Origin: Sphingomonadaceae bacterium PASS1
GTDB taxonomy: Bacteria > Pseudomonadota > Alphaproteobacteria > Sphingomonadales > Sphingomonadaceae
Direction of reading: 5' to 3'
Assembly: GCA_002255985.1 (NCBI GenBank)
Contig: NKIR01000004.1
Span: forward strand, 62,001-126,000
DNA length: 64,000 bases
The translations under genes were made by a program, and so were the position numbers. Below, piece by piece: positions 36,746 to 44,846 of this stretch; position 1 is the first letter of the stretch, and each line of letters opens with the position of its first letter. The notes under the pieces were generated by a model. The model worked only from the letters and a program-made list of their open reading frames with translations, searched no databases and was not told the origin of the DNA.

Positions 36746-38113
36746 TCAATTCTGCGCCCTGCCCTTAACGGGCCTTGCGGCAAGCTTCATCGTTTTGGAT
36801 CCAAGCCGCTGCAAGGTTTCCATCGCGTAATATAGTTGGAAATCGTCGATGCCCTTTGCCTTCAACTGTTCGGCCGTCATGGCAAAACGCGGATCGTCGA
36901 TGTTGTCCTCTTCAAGGTCTTTGCTGTCGTCTTTCAGTTCATTGACCAAATGACGACGCAAATCGGATTCCCGCACGGACACGCGCTTTTTATAATCGGG
37001 ATCGGACAATTGCGGTACGCGGATATCCGGCTTTATGCCGCCTTCTTGCACCGAACGGCCCGATGGTAAATGGTAGCGCGCAACAGTGAGGCGCAGGCCG
37101 GTGTCCCGCGTCAACGGCAGGACATTTTGAACCGATCCCTTGCCGAAACTGCGTTCACCCATGACCAATCCGCGATGGTGGTCTTGCAATGCGCCAGCCA
37201 CAATTTCGGATGCCGAAGCCGAACCCGCATCGACCAGAACAATGATCGGCGCGCCGCCGGTGACATCGCCCGGAACGGCGCGTTCGGCCCACCAGCGTTG
37301 GATGTCACGCTTGTCACGGCCGCGTTCGGAAACAATCTCGCCACTCGAAAGGAAAGCATCAGAAACGGAAACGGCTTCGTCCAATATGCCACCAGGATTG
37401 GACCGCAGGTCGACGATGTAACCCAGCGGATTTCCGCCCAGCGATTTCTTGATGCCGGACACAGCAGCGACAACATCCGCGCCCGTTTCTTCGGAGAAAC
37501 CGGTAATGGAAATGACGCCAATGCGGTCTTTCACTTCCCATCGCACAGGTTTCAAATCGATCACCGCGCGCGTTACCGTCACGTCGAACGGCGCATCGCG
37601 GCCCGGACGGAATATGGTGAGCTTGATCGATGTGCCCGGCGCACCGCGCATCGCTTCGACAGCTTCGTCGAGCGTTCCGCCAAGGATCAACTTGCCGTCC
37701 AAATGCGTAATAAAGTCGCCCGACTTGATACCGGCCTTGTCAGCGGGCGTGTCTTTGGTGGGCGCGATGACCTTCACCGCTTCATCCTCAAGCGTAACCG
37801 AAAGGCCAAGTCCGCCATATTCGCCATCAATCTGCGTTTGCAGCGAGCTGAAGTCTGTTTTGTCGAGGAAACCACTGTGCGGGTCGAGGCTGGCCAGCAT
37901 CCCCTGAATGGCGCCTTCCATCAATTGCTTGTCATCGACCTTGTCGACATAGCTTGATTTGACCTTGCGATAGACCGCAAGGAATTCCTCAAGCTCTTTG
38001 AAACGGTCGGCTTGCGCTTGCTGCTGCTGAACGCTTTGCGCGACCAGCACAGTCGCAGGGATCAACAGCGCCAAAACAATGGCGAGAGTCGCGGGCAGCA
38101 AACGGTTCTTCAT
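36746..38113 (-). CDS. ctpA: S41 family carboxy-terminal processing peptidase (CtpA)
   Basis: Periplasmic or membrane-anchored tail-specific protease, 455 residues. It has an N-terminal signal anchor (LLPATLAIVLALLIPATVLVA), a PDZ domain near residues 100-185 (GGLGLSVTLEDEAVKV), and the S41 core with DLRSNPGGILDEAV, GSASASEIVAGALQ (nucleophile Ser) and FGKGSVQ (Lys of the Ser-Lys dyad). ATG 38113 is preferred to 38125. The upstream neighbour is envC, a common pairing; here a MITE-like element separates them. Confidence 0.92.
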   Translation of the reverse strand: MKNRLLPATLAIVLALLIPATVLVAQSVQQQQAQADRFKELEEFLAVYRKVKSSYVDKVDDKQLMEGAIQGMLASLDPHSGFLDKTDFSSLQTQIDGEYGGLGLSVTLEDEAVKVIAPTKDTPADKAGIKSGDFITHLDGKLILGGTLDEAVEAMRGAPGTSIKLTIFRPGRDAPFDVTVTRAVIDLKPVRWEVKDRIGVISITGFSEETGADVVAAVSGIKKSLGGNPLGYIVDLRSNPGGILDEAVSVSDAFLSSGEIVSERGRDKRDIQRWWAERAVPGDVTGGAPIIVLVDAGSASASEIVAGALQDHHRGLVMGERSFGKGSVQNVLPLTRDTGLRLTVARYHLPSGRSVQEGGIKPDIRVPQLSDPDYKKRVSVRESDLRRHLVNELKDDSKDLEEDNIDDPRFAMTAEQLKAKGIDDFQLYYAMETLQRLGSKTMKLAARPVKGRAQN

Positions 38114-38216
38114 AGACCAATCCATTTCATCATTTCGTCGATGCTATATCCCGCCTTAACCCAGGGTGAAAGCATGTTTACCACGAACACCATGCCGACA
38201 TCGACAAGAACGCACA

Positions 38217-38483
38217 TAGGGTCAGGACCTTTTAAATGTACCATCGCGGCGTCAAAATGGCAAAGATATCGAAGTAAAATGTCCGCAGCAGCCAGTTATT
38301 CTGCCTGCAAGGGTATTTTGCTTTGAGATCAAAGCCATTTTGGCGTCCTTCGGATTTGACCCATATTGTCCATTGCTGCGTTGGCAAGCTTGGACTTAGA
38401 AACACTAAGTCCGGCGCTTACCGCCTTGCACTGAACAATATGGCCTCAAACGGCGAAGGTGCATTTAATAGGTCCTGACCCTA
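38217..38483. mobile_element. MITE-like element with 22-bp terminal inverted repeats
   Basis: A 267-bp non-coding element bounded by inverted repeats starting TAGGGTCAGGACCT, of which 21 of 22 positions match. The outer TA on both sides could be a TA target duplication. Inside are a perfect hairpin GGACTTAG-AAACA-CTAAGTCC nested in a larger CCATATTG/CAATATGG stem, and a CAAAATGGC/GCCATTTTG pair. No reading frame of note. It inserts between envC (whose stop is two bases away) and ctpA. The transposase that would mobilise it is not in this window. Confidence 0.7.
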
Positions 38484-38485
38484 AT

Positions 38486-39652
38486 TCATCCCAATATCGT
38501 GGCAATATCCATCACACGGCCATTTTTGCGCAGCTCAATGCCGATTTCCGGCGCATCTGATTTGGCCGAGCCCAGCACAGCACCTTGCGCGACCGCCTGC
38601 CCCTTTTTAACCTGCGTGCTACCAAGATTTGTAATCAGACTATTCCAGCCACTGCCGTGTTCAATAATGACAATCCGCCCATAGCTGCGATAACGGCCCG
38701 CAAAGGAGACAGTTCCCGCCGCTGGCGCCACCACGCGCAGATCATTGGCCAGCGCAATCCGGACGCCGCGCTCACGATAGCCGGTGGCGTTGAGTTCATG
38801 GAAACCGGACAACAGCTTGCCGCGCGCGGGGAGGATATATGCGGTCCCCGCAGCCGCAGCCTTAGTCGCGCGCCCGGGGCGTAGCATCGGCCCGTCCAGC
38901 GCCGCAAGTTCAGATGCTTTTTCGGCGCTCAGCCGCTGGATATCCATGCGCCCGACAATATCGCGTGACCGCTCGCCCTGCGCGATGGCTTGTTCGAATG
39001 CGATGGCCGCGTTGGCGGACAGCTCGCCGGCATTGCCGCCTGCATCACCTTGCAGAGTGGCCAAGTCTGTCTGCGCGCTTCTTAGTCGGCTGCGCGCGTC
39101 ACCCAGCGATTTCAGCGCGCGCAATTCCTGCGCCCGCAATTCGCTTTGCACCGCAATTTGCTGGCGCAAGGCGCTGGTACGGCGGATAATCTCTGGCTGC
39201 ACGGTCGCCATGACCGCGCGCAAATGCACATAATCTTCGCGCTGCCCGGGCTGCATCATCATCAGCACCGCCGGGCGGCCCGTCATTTGCTGAAGCGCGG
39301 CGTTCAGGCGCAGCACCGGCTCGCTCTCAACGCCAAGCTGCGCGCGCTGAAGTTGTTGGCGGCGGCTAATGATTGAAATGCGCGCATTCGCCGCTTCAAT
39401 CTGCGCTTCGGCGGCGTCGATTTCAGCAGACAGCACAGCTCTTTGCGCGACCAGCCGGTCCGCCGCGCCTTCGGTGTTGCTTGCTTCCTGCCGCAACAAT
39501 TCGCTGCGCCGTTCTGCCAGTAACGCTTTTTCCTTTGCATCGGGCAAGGTCTCTTGCGGCGCGCTGCTGCTTCCCACGCTTTGCGCCATCAGGCTGCTCG
39601 CAATGGCAAAGGGCGTGAGAGCCAAGAGCAAAAATATGGACCAGAACCGCAT
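38486..39652 (-). CDS. envC: EnvC-type murein hydrolase activator (M23 domain)
   Basis: Periplasmic protein that activates amidases during cell separation, 388 residues. Signal peptide MRFWSIFLLLALTPFAIASSLMAQ (split here: FWSIFLLLALTPFA), then a long coiled coil from about 35 to 245 (LLAERRSELLRQEA, AEAQIEAANARIS), then a LytM/M23 domain (GTVSFAGRYRSYGRIVIIEHG). The zinc-binding residues of active M23 enzymes appear incomplete, as in EnvC-type activators. ATG 39652 is used; the frame is open to 39730 into rlmH. Four bases after rlmH. Confidence 0.88.
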   Translation of the reverse strand: MRFWSIFLLLALTPFAIASSLMAQSVGSSSAPQETLPDAKEKALLAERRSELLRQEASNTEGAADRLVAQRAVLSAEIDAAEAQIEAANARISIISRRQQLQRAQLGVESEPVLRLNAALQQMTGRPAVLMMMQPGQREDYVHLRAVMATVQPEIIRRTSALRQQIAVQSELRAQELRALKSLGDARSRLRSAQTDLATLQGDAGGNAGELSANAAIAFEQAIAQGERSRDIVGRMDIQRLSAEKASELAALDGPMLRPGRATKAAAAGTAYILPARGKLLSGFHELNATGYRERGVRIALANDLRVVAPAAGTVSFAGRYRSYGRIVIIEHGSGWNSLITNLGSTQVKKGQAVAQGAVLGSAKSDAPEIGIELRKNGRVMDIATILG

Positions 39653-39656
39653 GGAC

Positions 39657-40085
39657 CTATCCTTCACGATGATAGGGGTGGTTGGCAATGATCGATGTTG
39701 CACGGAACAATTGTTCGGCCAGCATCGCACGGGCCATCAAATGCGGCCATGTCGCTTTGCCAAAGGCGATCAGTCTGTCCGCGCCGGCGCGGGCTTCGTC
39801 GTCAAAGCCGTCGGCAGCTCCAATCAGAAAGCGCACTTCGCGCACGCCATCGTCGCGCCAGCGTTCCAGCAAGCGGGCGAGTTCGACCGAACCAAGCTGT
39901 TCGCCTTTTTCATCCAAAATGATGGTTTTGCAGGGGCTGTCCGAATGGGGCAGATCGCCGCCCTTATCAGGCATTTCGCTGTGCCGCGTCGGCCAGCTGA
40001 TCCGTTTCAGATATCGGTCGACCAGCTCCGCTTCTGCAGAGCGGCCGATTTTGCCGCGCGCGATGATGTGCAGGCGCATCGCCAT
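39657..40085 (-). CDS. rlmH: 23S rRNA pseudouridine-1915 N3-methyltransferase
   Basis: SPOUT-class methyltransferase, 142 residues. Conserved segments are LDEKGEQLGSVELA, VRFLIGAADGFDD and the C-terminal AEQLFRATSIIANHPYHR, typical of RlmH. Fits the standard cluster nadD-rsfS-rlmH, 18 bases after rsfS. Confidence 0.95.
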   Translation of the reverse strand: MAMRLHIIARGKIGRSAEAELVDRYLKRISWPTRHSEMPDKGGDLPHSDSPCKTIILDEKGEQLGSVELARLLERWRDDGVREVRFLIGAADGFDDEARAGADRLIAFGKATWPHLMARAMLAEQLFRATSIIANHPYHREG

Positions 40086-40103
40086 CCGCGCGGACGTTCG
40101 GGC

Positions 40104-40511
40104 TTATTGGGCCGGGGCTTCGGGTGCGTCGCCAAATGCCCACATGCGTTCCAGATTGTAGAAGCTGCGGACTTCGGGACGGAACAGATGCACGATGACA
40201 TCTTCGGCATCGATCAACACCCAGTCTGCCGATGGCAAACCTTCGATGCGGGCATGACGTCCGGCTTTCTTGATACGCTCGGCAAGCTTTTGCGCCATCG
40301 ACGCCACCTGCCGCGATGAACGGCCAGATGCGACGACCATATGGTCGGCGATGTTGCTTTTGCCTTCAAGCGGGATGGTCACCACTTCCTGCGCCTGATC
40401 ATCGTCGAGCGATTGCAGGATAAGCGCGTGGAGGGCGTCCGGGGTCAAAGTGGGTTCCTTGGACTTGGCGGCCAGATTGCCGGCAGTTGGAACGGATGCG
40501 GTATCGATCAA
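40104..40511 (-). CDS. rsfS: Ribosome silencing factor RsfS
   Basis: Binds ribosomal protein L14 and blocks subunit joining in stationary phase. The 135 residues include DHMVVASGRSSRQVASMAQ, ARIEGLPSADWVLIDAEDVIVHLF and RSFYNLERMW, all RsfS/Iojap signatures. Nine bases after nadD. Confidence 0.95.
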   Translation of the reverse strand: MIDTASVPTAGNLAAKSKEPTLTPDALHALILQSLDDDQAQEVVTIPLEGKSNIADHMVVASGRSSRQVASMAQKLAERIKKAGRHARIEGLPSADWVLIDAEDVIVHLFRPEVRSFYNLERMWAFGDAPEAPAQ

Positions 40512-40520
40512 GATTGCTCC

Positions 40521-41150
40521 TTAAAGCACAATATTTCGGGTAACGCCGTCACGCGTTCCATGTTCCTTATATCGGTGAAACCAATATGGGTCAGCACGCC
40601 GAATTGCGGTTGCTGAACGCGGATCTGGACGAAAGCGCAAAAAGACAAGCGCTGGCGTACTCCATTTTGTCCAGTGATGAAGCTGTTGCGGACGCCGGAC
40701 AAACCGTCTGAACCAGGCCATTGCGGGACCCGCAACAGCACCAGCATCATAGCCGGGTCTGGCGATAACTGCAATCGGCATCAATCGCGCAATGTCGCGC
40801 CACCGTTTCCAGTGGTGAAATTGCAACAAATTGTCCGAGCCCATGATCCAGACAAAGCGGATTTTGGGATATTGCGCGACCAGCTTTTTCAGGGTTTCTG
40901 CGGTGTACACGGTGCCAAGGTCGCGCTCAATGGCAGTTGCCTTAATCGGTGTGCGCCGCGTCTGGTCCTTCGCCGATGCCAATCGCGCGGGCAGCGGCGC
41001 CATGCCTTTTTTGGGTTTCAATGGATTGCCCGGCGACACCAGCCACCAAAATTCGTCGAGGCAAAGCGAATCCATCGCGAACAGGCTAATCGCCCGGTGG
41101 CCTCCATGCGCCGGGTTGAACGATCCCCCCATAAGGCCAATGGTTTTCAA
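40521..41150 (-). CDS. nadD: Nicotinate-nucleotide adenylyltransferase
   Basis: Makes nicotinate adenine dinucleotide in NAD synthesis. About 209 residues from TTG 41150, where KTIGLMGGSFNPAHGGHRAIS carries the nucleotidyltransferase (split: GGSFNPAHGGH) motif, with FVWIMGSDNLLQFHHW later. The TTG overlaps the proA stop as TTGA; a longer frame from ATG 41183 would overlap proA by 37 bases and adds a leader not seen in the family. Confidence 0.88.
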   Translation of the reverse strand: MKTIGLMGGSFNPAHGGHRAISLFAMDSLCLDEFWWLVSPGNPLKPKKGMAPLPARLASAKDQTRRTPIKATAIERDLGTVYTAETLKKLVAQYPKIRFVWIMGSDNLLQFHHWKRWRDIARLMPIAVIARPGYDAGAVAGPAMAWFRRFVRRPQQLHHWTKWSTPALVFLRFRPDPRSATAIRRADPYWFHRYKEHGTRDGVTRNIVL

Positions 41151-42400
41151 GGTCGGATTTGCCCGTTTCCGCGCACAACCCATTTATAGGTCGTCAGTCC
41201 TTCAAGCGCGACCGGGCCGCGGGCGTGCAGTCGGCCCGTCGCAATGCCAATTTCCGCGCCCAAGCCGAATTCGCCGCCATCGGCAAATTGGGTGGAACTG
41301 TTGTGCATCACAATCGCGCTGTCGACCTCCGCCAAAAAGCGCGCTGCGGCATCGGCATTGTTGGTGATTATGGCATCGGTATGGTGTGATCCGTGGCGGG
41401 CGATATGATCCATCGCTTCGTCCAATCCCGATACGACGCAGGCCGAAATGACGGAATCGAGATATTCGGTGTCCCAATCATCCGCGTCGGCAGACACGGT
41501 GCGGGCATCCAGTTCCATCAGCACATCATCCGCGCGCACTTCGCATCCGGCATCAATCAGCGCGCCAATCAATTCGGCAGCGGCCGGATAATCCTGATCA
41601 ATCAGGACGGTTTCAGTCGAGCCGCAAACGCCCGTGCGCCGCATCTTCGCATTGACGACAATCGCCTGCGCCATCGCCGGATCAGCGTCCTTATGGACAT
41701 AGCTGTGGTTGATGCCGTCGAGATGCGCGAGCACGGGAACGCGGGCTTCATCCTGCACCCGCGCGACCAGCGATTTGCCACCACGCGGAATGATCATGTC
41801 AATCGCACCCTGTGCACGCAGCATCAGGCCGACCATCTCGCGGTCTTGTGTGGGCACAAGCTGAACGGCGTCGGCGGGTAATCCGGCCTGTGTGATGCCA
41901 GCCAGCATCGCAGCATATATCGCGCGGTTGCTGTGCACCGCCTCACTACCGCCGCGCAGGATGACGGCGTTACCCGAACGCAGCCCCAAGGCCGCAGCAT
42001 CCGCCGTTACATTGGGCCGGCTTTCGTAAATGATGCCAAGCACGCCGATAGGCACGCGGATGCGCGCCATATGCAAACCATTGGGCTGCGTGCTGCTGTC
42101 GATGATTTGGCCGACCGGGTCCGCCAGCAAAGCAACCTGTTCCACCGCCGCAGCCATGGCCGTTATGCGCGCGTCGTCCAGTTTCAGGCGATCCAGCATG
42201 GCGGGTGACAGGCCAGCCTTGGTCCCTGCCATCAGGTCGATGGCATTTGCCGCGAGGATATCGACGGATTGGTCGCGCAGAGCCTGGGCAGCATATGTTA
42301 AGGCGATCGCCTTGGCCGCGTCATCCACCGCCGCCAATAGCCGCGATGCAGCGCGCGCTTTGGTGGCAATCGATGCCATCAGGGGCTGATAATCGGTCAT
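41147..42400 (-). CDS. proA: Gamma-glutamyl phosphate reductase
   Basis: Second enzyme of proline synthesis, partner of ProB (6536-7666), which is separated here by 34 kb. The 417 residues of aldehyde-dehydrogenase fold include PIGVLGIIYESRPNVT, ILRGGSEAVHSNRAI, IIPRGGKSLVARVQ, and the catalytic cysteine in RRTGVCGSTETVL. Head of the nadD-rsfS-rlmH-envC cluster. Confidence 0.96.
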   Translation of the reverse strand: MTDYQPLMASIATKARAASRLLAAVDDAAKAIALTYAAQALRDQSVDILAANAIDLMAGTKAGLSPAMLDRLKLDDARITAMAAAVEQVALLADPVGQIIDSSTQPNGLHMARIRVPIGVLGIIYESRPNVTADAAALGLRSGNAVILRGGSEAVHSNRAIYAAMLAGITQAGLPADAVQLVPTQDREMVGLMLRAQGAIDMIIPRGGKSLVARVQDEARVPVLAHLDGINHSYVHKDADPAMAQAIVVNAKMRRTGVCGSTETVLIDQDYPAAAELIGALIDAGCEVRADDVLMELDARTVSADADDWDTEYLDSVISACVVSGLDEAMDHIARHGSHHTDAIITNNADAAARFLAEVDSAIVMHNSSTQFADGGEFGLGAEIGIATGRLHARGPVALEGLTTYKWVVRGNGQIRP

Positions 42401-42688
42401 ATGTTCAACCCGTAGAGAAGTGCCCGCAAAAGGGAAAGGTGCGGTTCATTTCTGAAGCATCAGGTGTACCCATATAGCGAATCGCCAGAAAAGCGCTGAT
42501 TTCACGGTATTTTATGCAGCCAAACCGGGCCGCAGGCACATACATCTTTGACGATTAATGACATTTGGATAACGTTTTCCACAGCTCACCGTGTGACTCT
42601 TTCGACTCGTCACGAGTCCGGCGTCCGCGATTCGCGCCTGTCATATTGCTCTGCTACCCGCGCTCAACAAATAAAGACGGGGTGGGAC

Positions 42689-43864
42689 GTGTCGTTAAAG
42701 ACCAGAATGTCCGGGTGGAAAAACCGGATTGCTGGATGGTTTGTTGACCGCGAATTTTTCATGCGGGCCAATGGCCAAGTCCGGTTCTTGAAACTGAGTG
42801 CACGATTGCAACGCCGCGTTGCGGGCACCGTTGCGTCCGTCGTCGGCCTTTGGCTTGTCGTGACGCTTGGCATGGCCATCGATCAAGTGAGCGTTTCGGC
42901 GCAACGCATGGCGCTGAGCCAGCAAGAGGCGAAGGTCGAATCGGCCGAAGAACGCGTCGCCAATTATCGTGGTTCCATTGATGAAGTGGCCAAAGATCTC
43001 GAGCGGCGGCAGAAAATGCTGGAAAGCTTGAGCGATCAATATTTGGGCGACGTTCCGGAAGCTAATGCCCAAACGCCTGCAACTGCCAAGCCGAACGATG
43101 GAGACCAGACCGTAAAAACCATCAGTGCCGTGGTGCCAGAGGCCGCTGGCCTTGCGCGAATTGAAGTCCGCCAAATCCTGTTCGCCGAAAAAATGACCAA
43201 GGTTGCCTTGGTCCGAACGTCAAAGGCAGAAGCCGCCATCCGCCAGTTCGGGCTTAACCCCGATGTGCTCGCGCGGCGGGCGCGGAACGCACAGGGCGGT
43301 GTGTTTGAACCCTTTTTCGGTAGCGCTAAAAAAGATGTCCGCGACCCGCGCTTTTTGAAACTGGCCGCATCGCTTAGCCGGATGGATGCCATGGAGCGCG
43401 CGCTGGCCGCGATCCCGACATCCATGCCCGCCGCCATCATGATGATGTCGAGCGGCTTTGGTTTCCGTAGCGATCCCTTCACCGGTGGGGGCGCGATGCA
43501 TGCCGGTTTGGATTTCAAAGGCCCGGTGGGCACGCCAATCCTTGCCGCAGCCGAAGGCCGTGTGACATTTGCGGGCTTCCATGGCGGATATGGGAAGACA
43601 GTTGAAATTACACATGCCAACGGGCTATTAACGCGTTATGCGCATCTTTCCGGAGTGCATGTCACGCGAGGCCAAATGGTTCAACGTGGCTTGCAAATCG
43701 GACGGATGGGAAGCACGGGACGATCAACGGGCAGCCATTTGCATTTCGAGGTGCGTCTGAATGGTCAGGCGATCAACCCGAAAAAGTTTGTGGAGGCCAA
43801 CCCTGATGTTCTCAAAGTCCAAACAGTCGCCGGAAACCGCGCCGGCAACGCCGCAAAGGAATAA
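42689..43864 (+). CDS. M23 family metallopeptidase, bactofilin partner
   Basis: Peptidoglycan-active LytM peptidase anchored in the inner membrane. About 391 residues from GTG 42689 (a GGGGTGGG-like site precedes it; longer frames to 42548 exist). A cytosolic stretch is followed by a membrane helix near residues 48-70 (TVASVVGLWLVVTLGMAI), a coiled coil (QEAKVESAEERVANY), and the M23 domain with HAGLDFKGPVGTPI (His-x-x-x-Asp) and HLHFEVRLNG, the active zinc site. The last 59 bases overlap the bactofilin gene. M23-bactofilin pairs shape the cell wall in many bacteria. Confidence 0.88.
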   Translation: MSLKTRMSGWKNRIAGWFVDREFFMRANGQVRFLKLSARLQRRVAGTVASVVGLWLVVTLGMAIDQVSVSAQRMALSQQEAKVESAEERVANYRGSIDEVAKDLERRQKMLESLSDQYLGDVPEANAQTPATAKPNDGDQTVKTISAVVPEAAGLARIEVRQILFAEKMTKVALVRTSKAEAAIRQFGLNPDVLARRARNAQGGVFEPFFGSAKKDVRDPRFLKLAASLSRMDAMERALAAIPTSMPAAIMMMSSGFGFRSDPFTGGGAMHAGLDFKGPVGTPILAAAEGRVTFAGFHGGYGKTVEITHANGLLTRYAHLSGVHVTRGQMVQRGLQIGRMGSTGRSTGSHLHFEVRLNGQAINPKKFVEANPDVLKVQTVAGNRAGNAAKE

Positions 43865-44285
43865 CAACGTGCGTAATAGTTCGGGTCATACATTTTCCAT
43901 CATAGCTTCCGATGTCGAAATCGTCGGCAACCTCACCGCCCGCGTGGATCTGCACGTCGATGGCAAGGTGCAGGGCGACGTGACATGCGGCAATTTGGTG
44001 CAAGGCGAAGGCAGCATTATCGCAGGCAAGGTCATTGCCGAATCGGCGAAGCTGTCCGGCCATGTCGAAGGTTCAATCGAGGCCAATGATCTGGTGATCG
44101 AATCCACCGCGCGTATCGTGGGCGATGTCGTTTACAGCAATCTGACGATTGCCCCGGGCGGGCAGATTGACGGCAAATTCCGGCACAAATCATCGACCGG
44201 TGCGCCGAGCATTGCACGCACGACCGCCAATGTCGGTATGCTCGCCGATCCCTTGACCCTTGGGGCCGAATCCAAAGTCGTCTAA
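43806..44285 (+). CDS. Bactofilin
   Basis: Polymer-forming cytoskeletal protein (DUF583), 159 residues, ATG 43806. The core from about residue 30 has repeats of the right-handed beta-helix: VEIVGNLTARVDLHVDGKVQGDV, then GEGSIIAGKV and VEGSIEANDLVIES (each read as short strands). The disordered N-terminus (SKQSPETAPATPQRNNN) and Ser/Thr-rich C-terminus are normal. Translated from a start inside the M23 gene, in another frame. Confidence 0.92.
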   Translation: MFSKSKQSPETAPATPQRNNNVRNSSGHTFSIIASDVEIVGNLTARVDLHVDGKVQGDVTCGNLVQGEGSIIAGKVIAESAKLSGHVEGSIEANDLVIESTARIVGDVVYSNLTIAPGGQIDGKFRHKSSTGAPSIARTTANVGMLADPLTLGAESKVV

Positions 44286-44409
44286 ATGATTTCCAACATC
44301 GGCAAGATTATTTCCTACAAAAAGTGAACGCGGCCATGCTGCGTGCAAAAGGGGGACGGCCGGCGCGGAAGCGCTGGTGCGTACTTCCGGCTGATGGTGT
44401 TGGTTGATT

Positions 44410-44586
44410 AAGGCCCGCTTGTTCCATCAGGCTATTGCCCCCGGGCCGCCTTTGCTGGCTGGCATGCTGTCCATCGGGGGTAAGGTTCGTAAACCCCCAA
44501 AGGCTATCCGCACGGACAGGACGGTTTCCCGCCACACCCAACCATGTTTGCGCTGTTCAGAGCTTGATGCAACAGGCCCTTTTTTC
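44410..44586 (+). ncRNA. Candidate structured small RNA of about 177 nt
   Basis: Between the convergent bactofilin and amt genes. Bases 44410-44432 pair with 44562-44581 in a long closing stem (18 Watson-Crick and one G-U pair, two mismatches, one three-base bulge), and a run of six T follows directly at 44580-44585, as in intrinsic termination. Inside are further stems: GGCTGG/CCAACC, CTGTCC/GGACAG and GGGGG/CCCCC. The size and the long closing stem with inner bubble recall 6S RNA, but no diagnostic sequence was recognised and the usual 6S neighbours are absent. The flanking 44286-44409 and 44587-44692 show no gene. Confidence 0.45.
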
Positions 44587-44692
44587 AGGCTGAAGCACGC
44601 ACCCTATCGCGCCGGCCGTGCCAACAGGTTTCCCCGCCAGCGTTCCCGTCATCCCGAACAGCGTTCTAGACCGCTGCCTGAATCCCGCGCAC

Positions 44693-44724
44693 AAAAAAGG
44701 CCCGGACCATCTCGGGTCCGGGCC
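44693..44724 (-). terminator. Intrinsic terminator of glnK-amt
   Basis: On the minus strand GGCCCGGACC-CGAGAT-GGTCCGGGCC followed by six T; a ten-bp GC-rich stem. It lies 123 bases beyond the amt stop, reading in the amt direction. Confidence 0.85.
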
Positions 44725-44846
44725 ATGAGTTGGATGTTCGCGGGAGGAACATCGGGAGGAGGCGGGGCGTAAAAGGAGAGGAGAGAACGCCCCGCCGCCA
44801 AGCTGAAACTTGTAGGTTGGTCGTGCGGACGAAACCGCACACCCGA

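Noticed and set aside
44404-44772. A 122-residue frame over the RNA candidate
   Set aside because: Spans the terminator of amt and lacks a protein pattern; the base pairing explains the sequence better.
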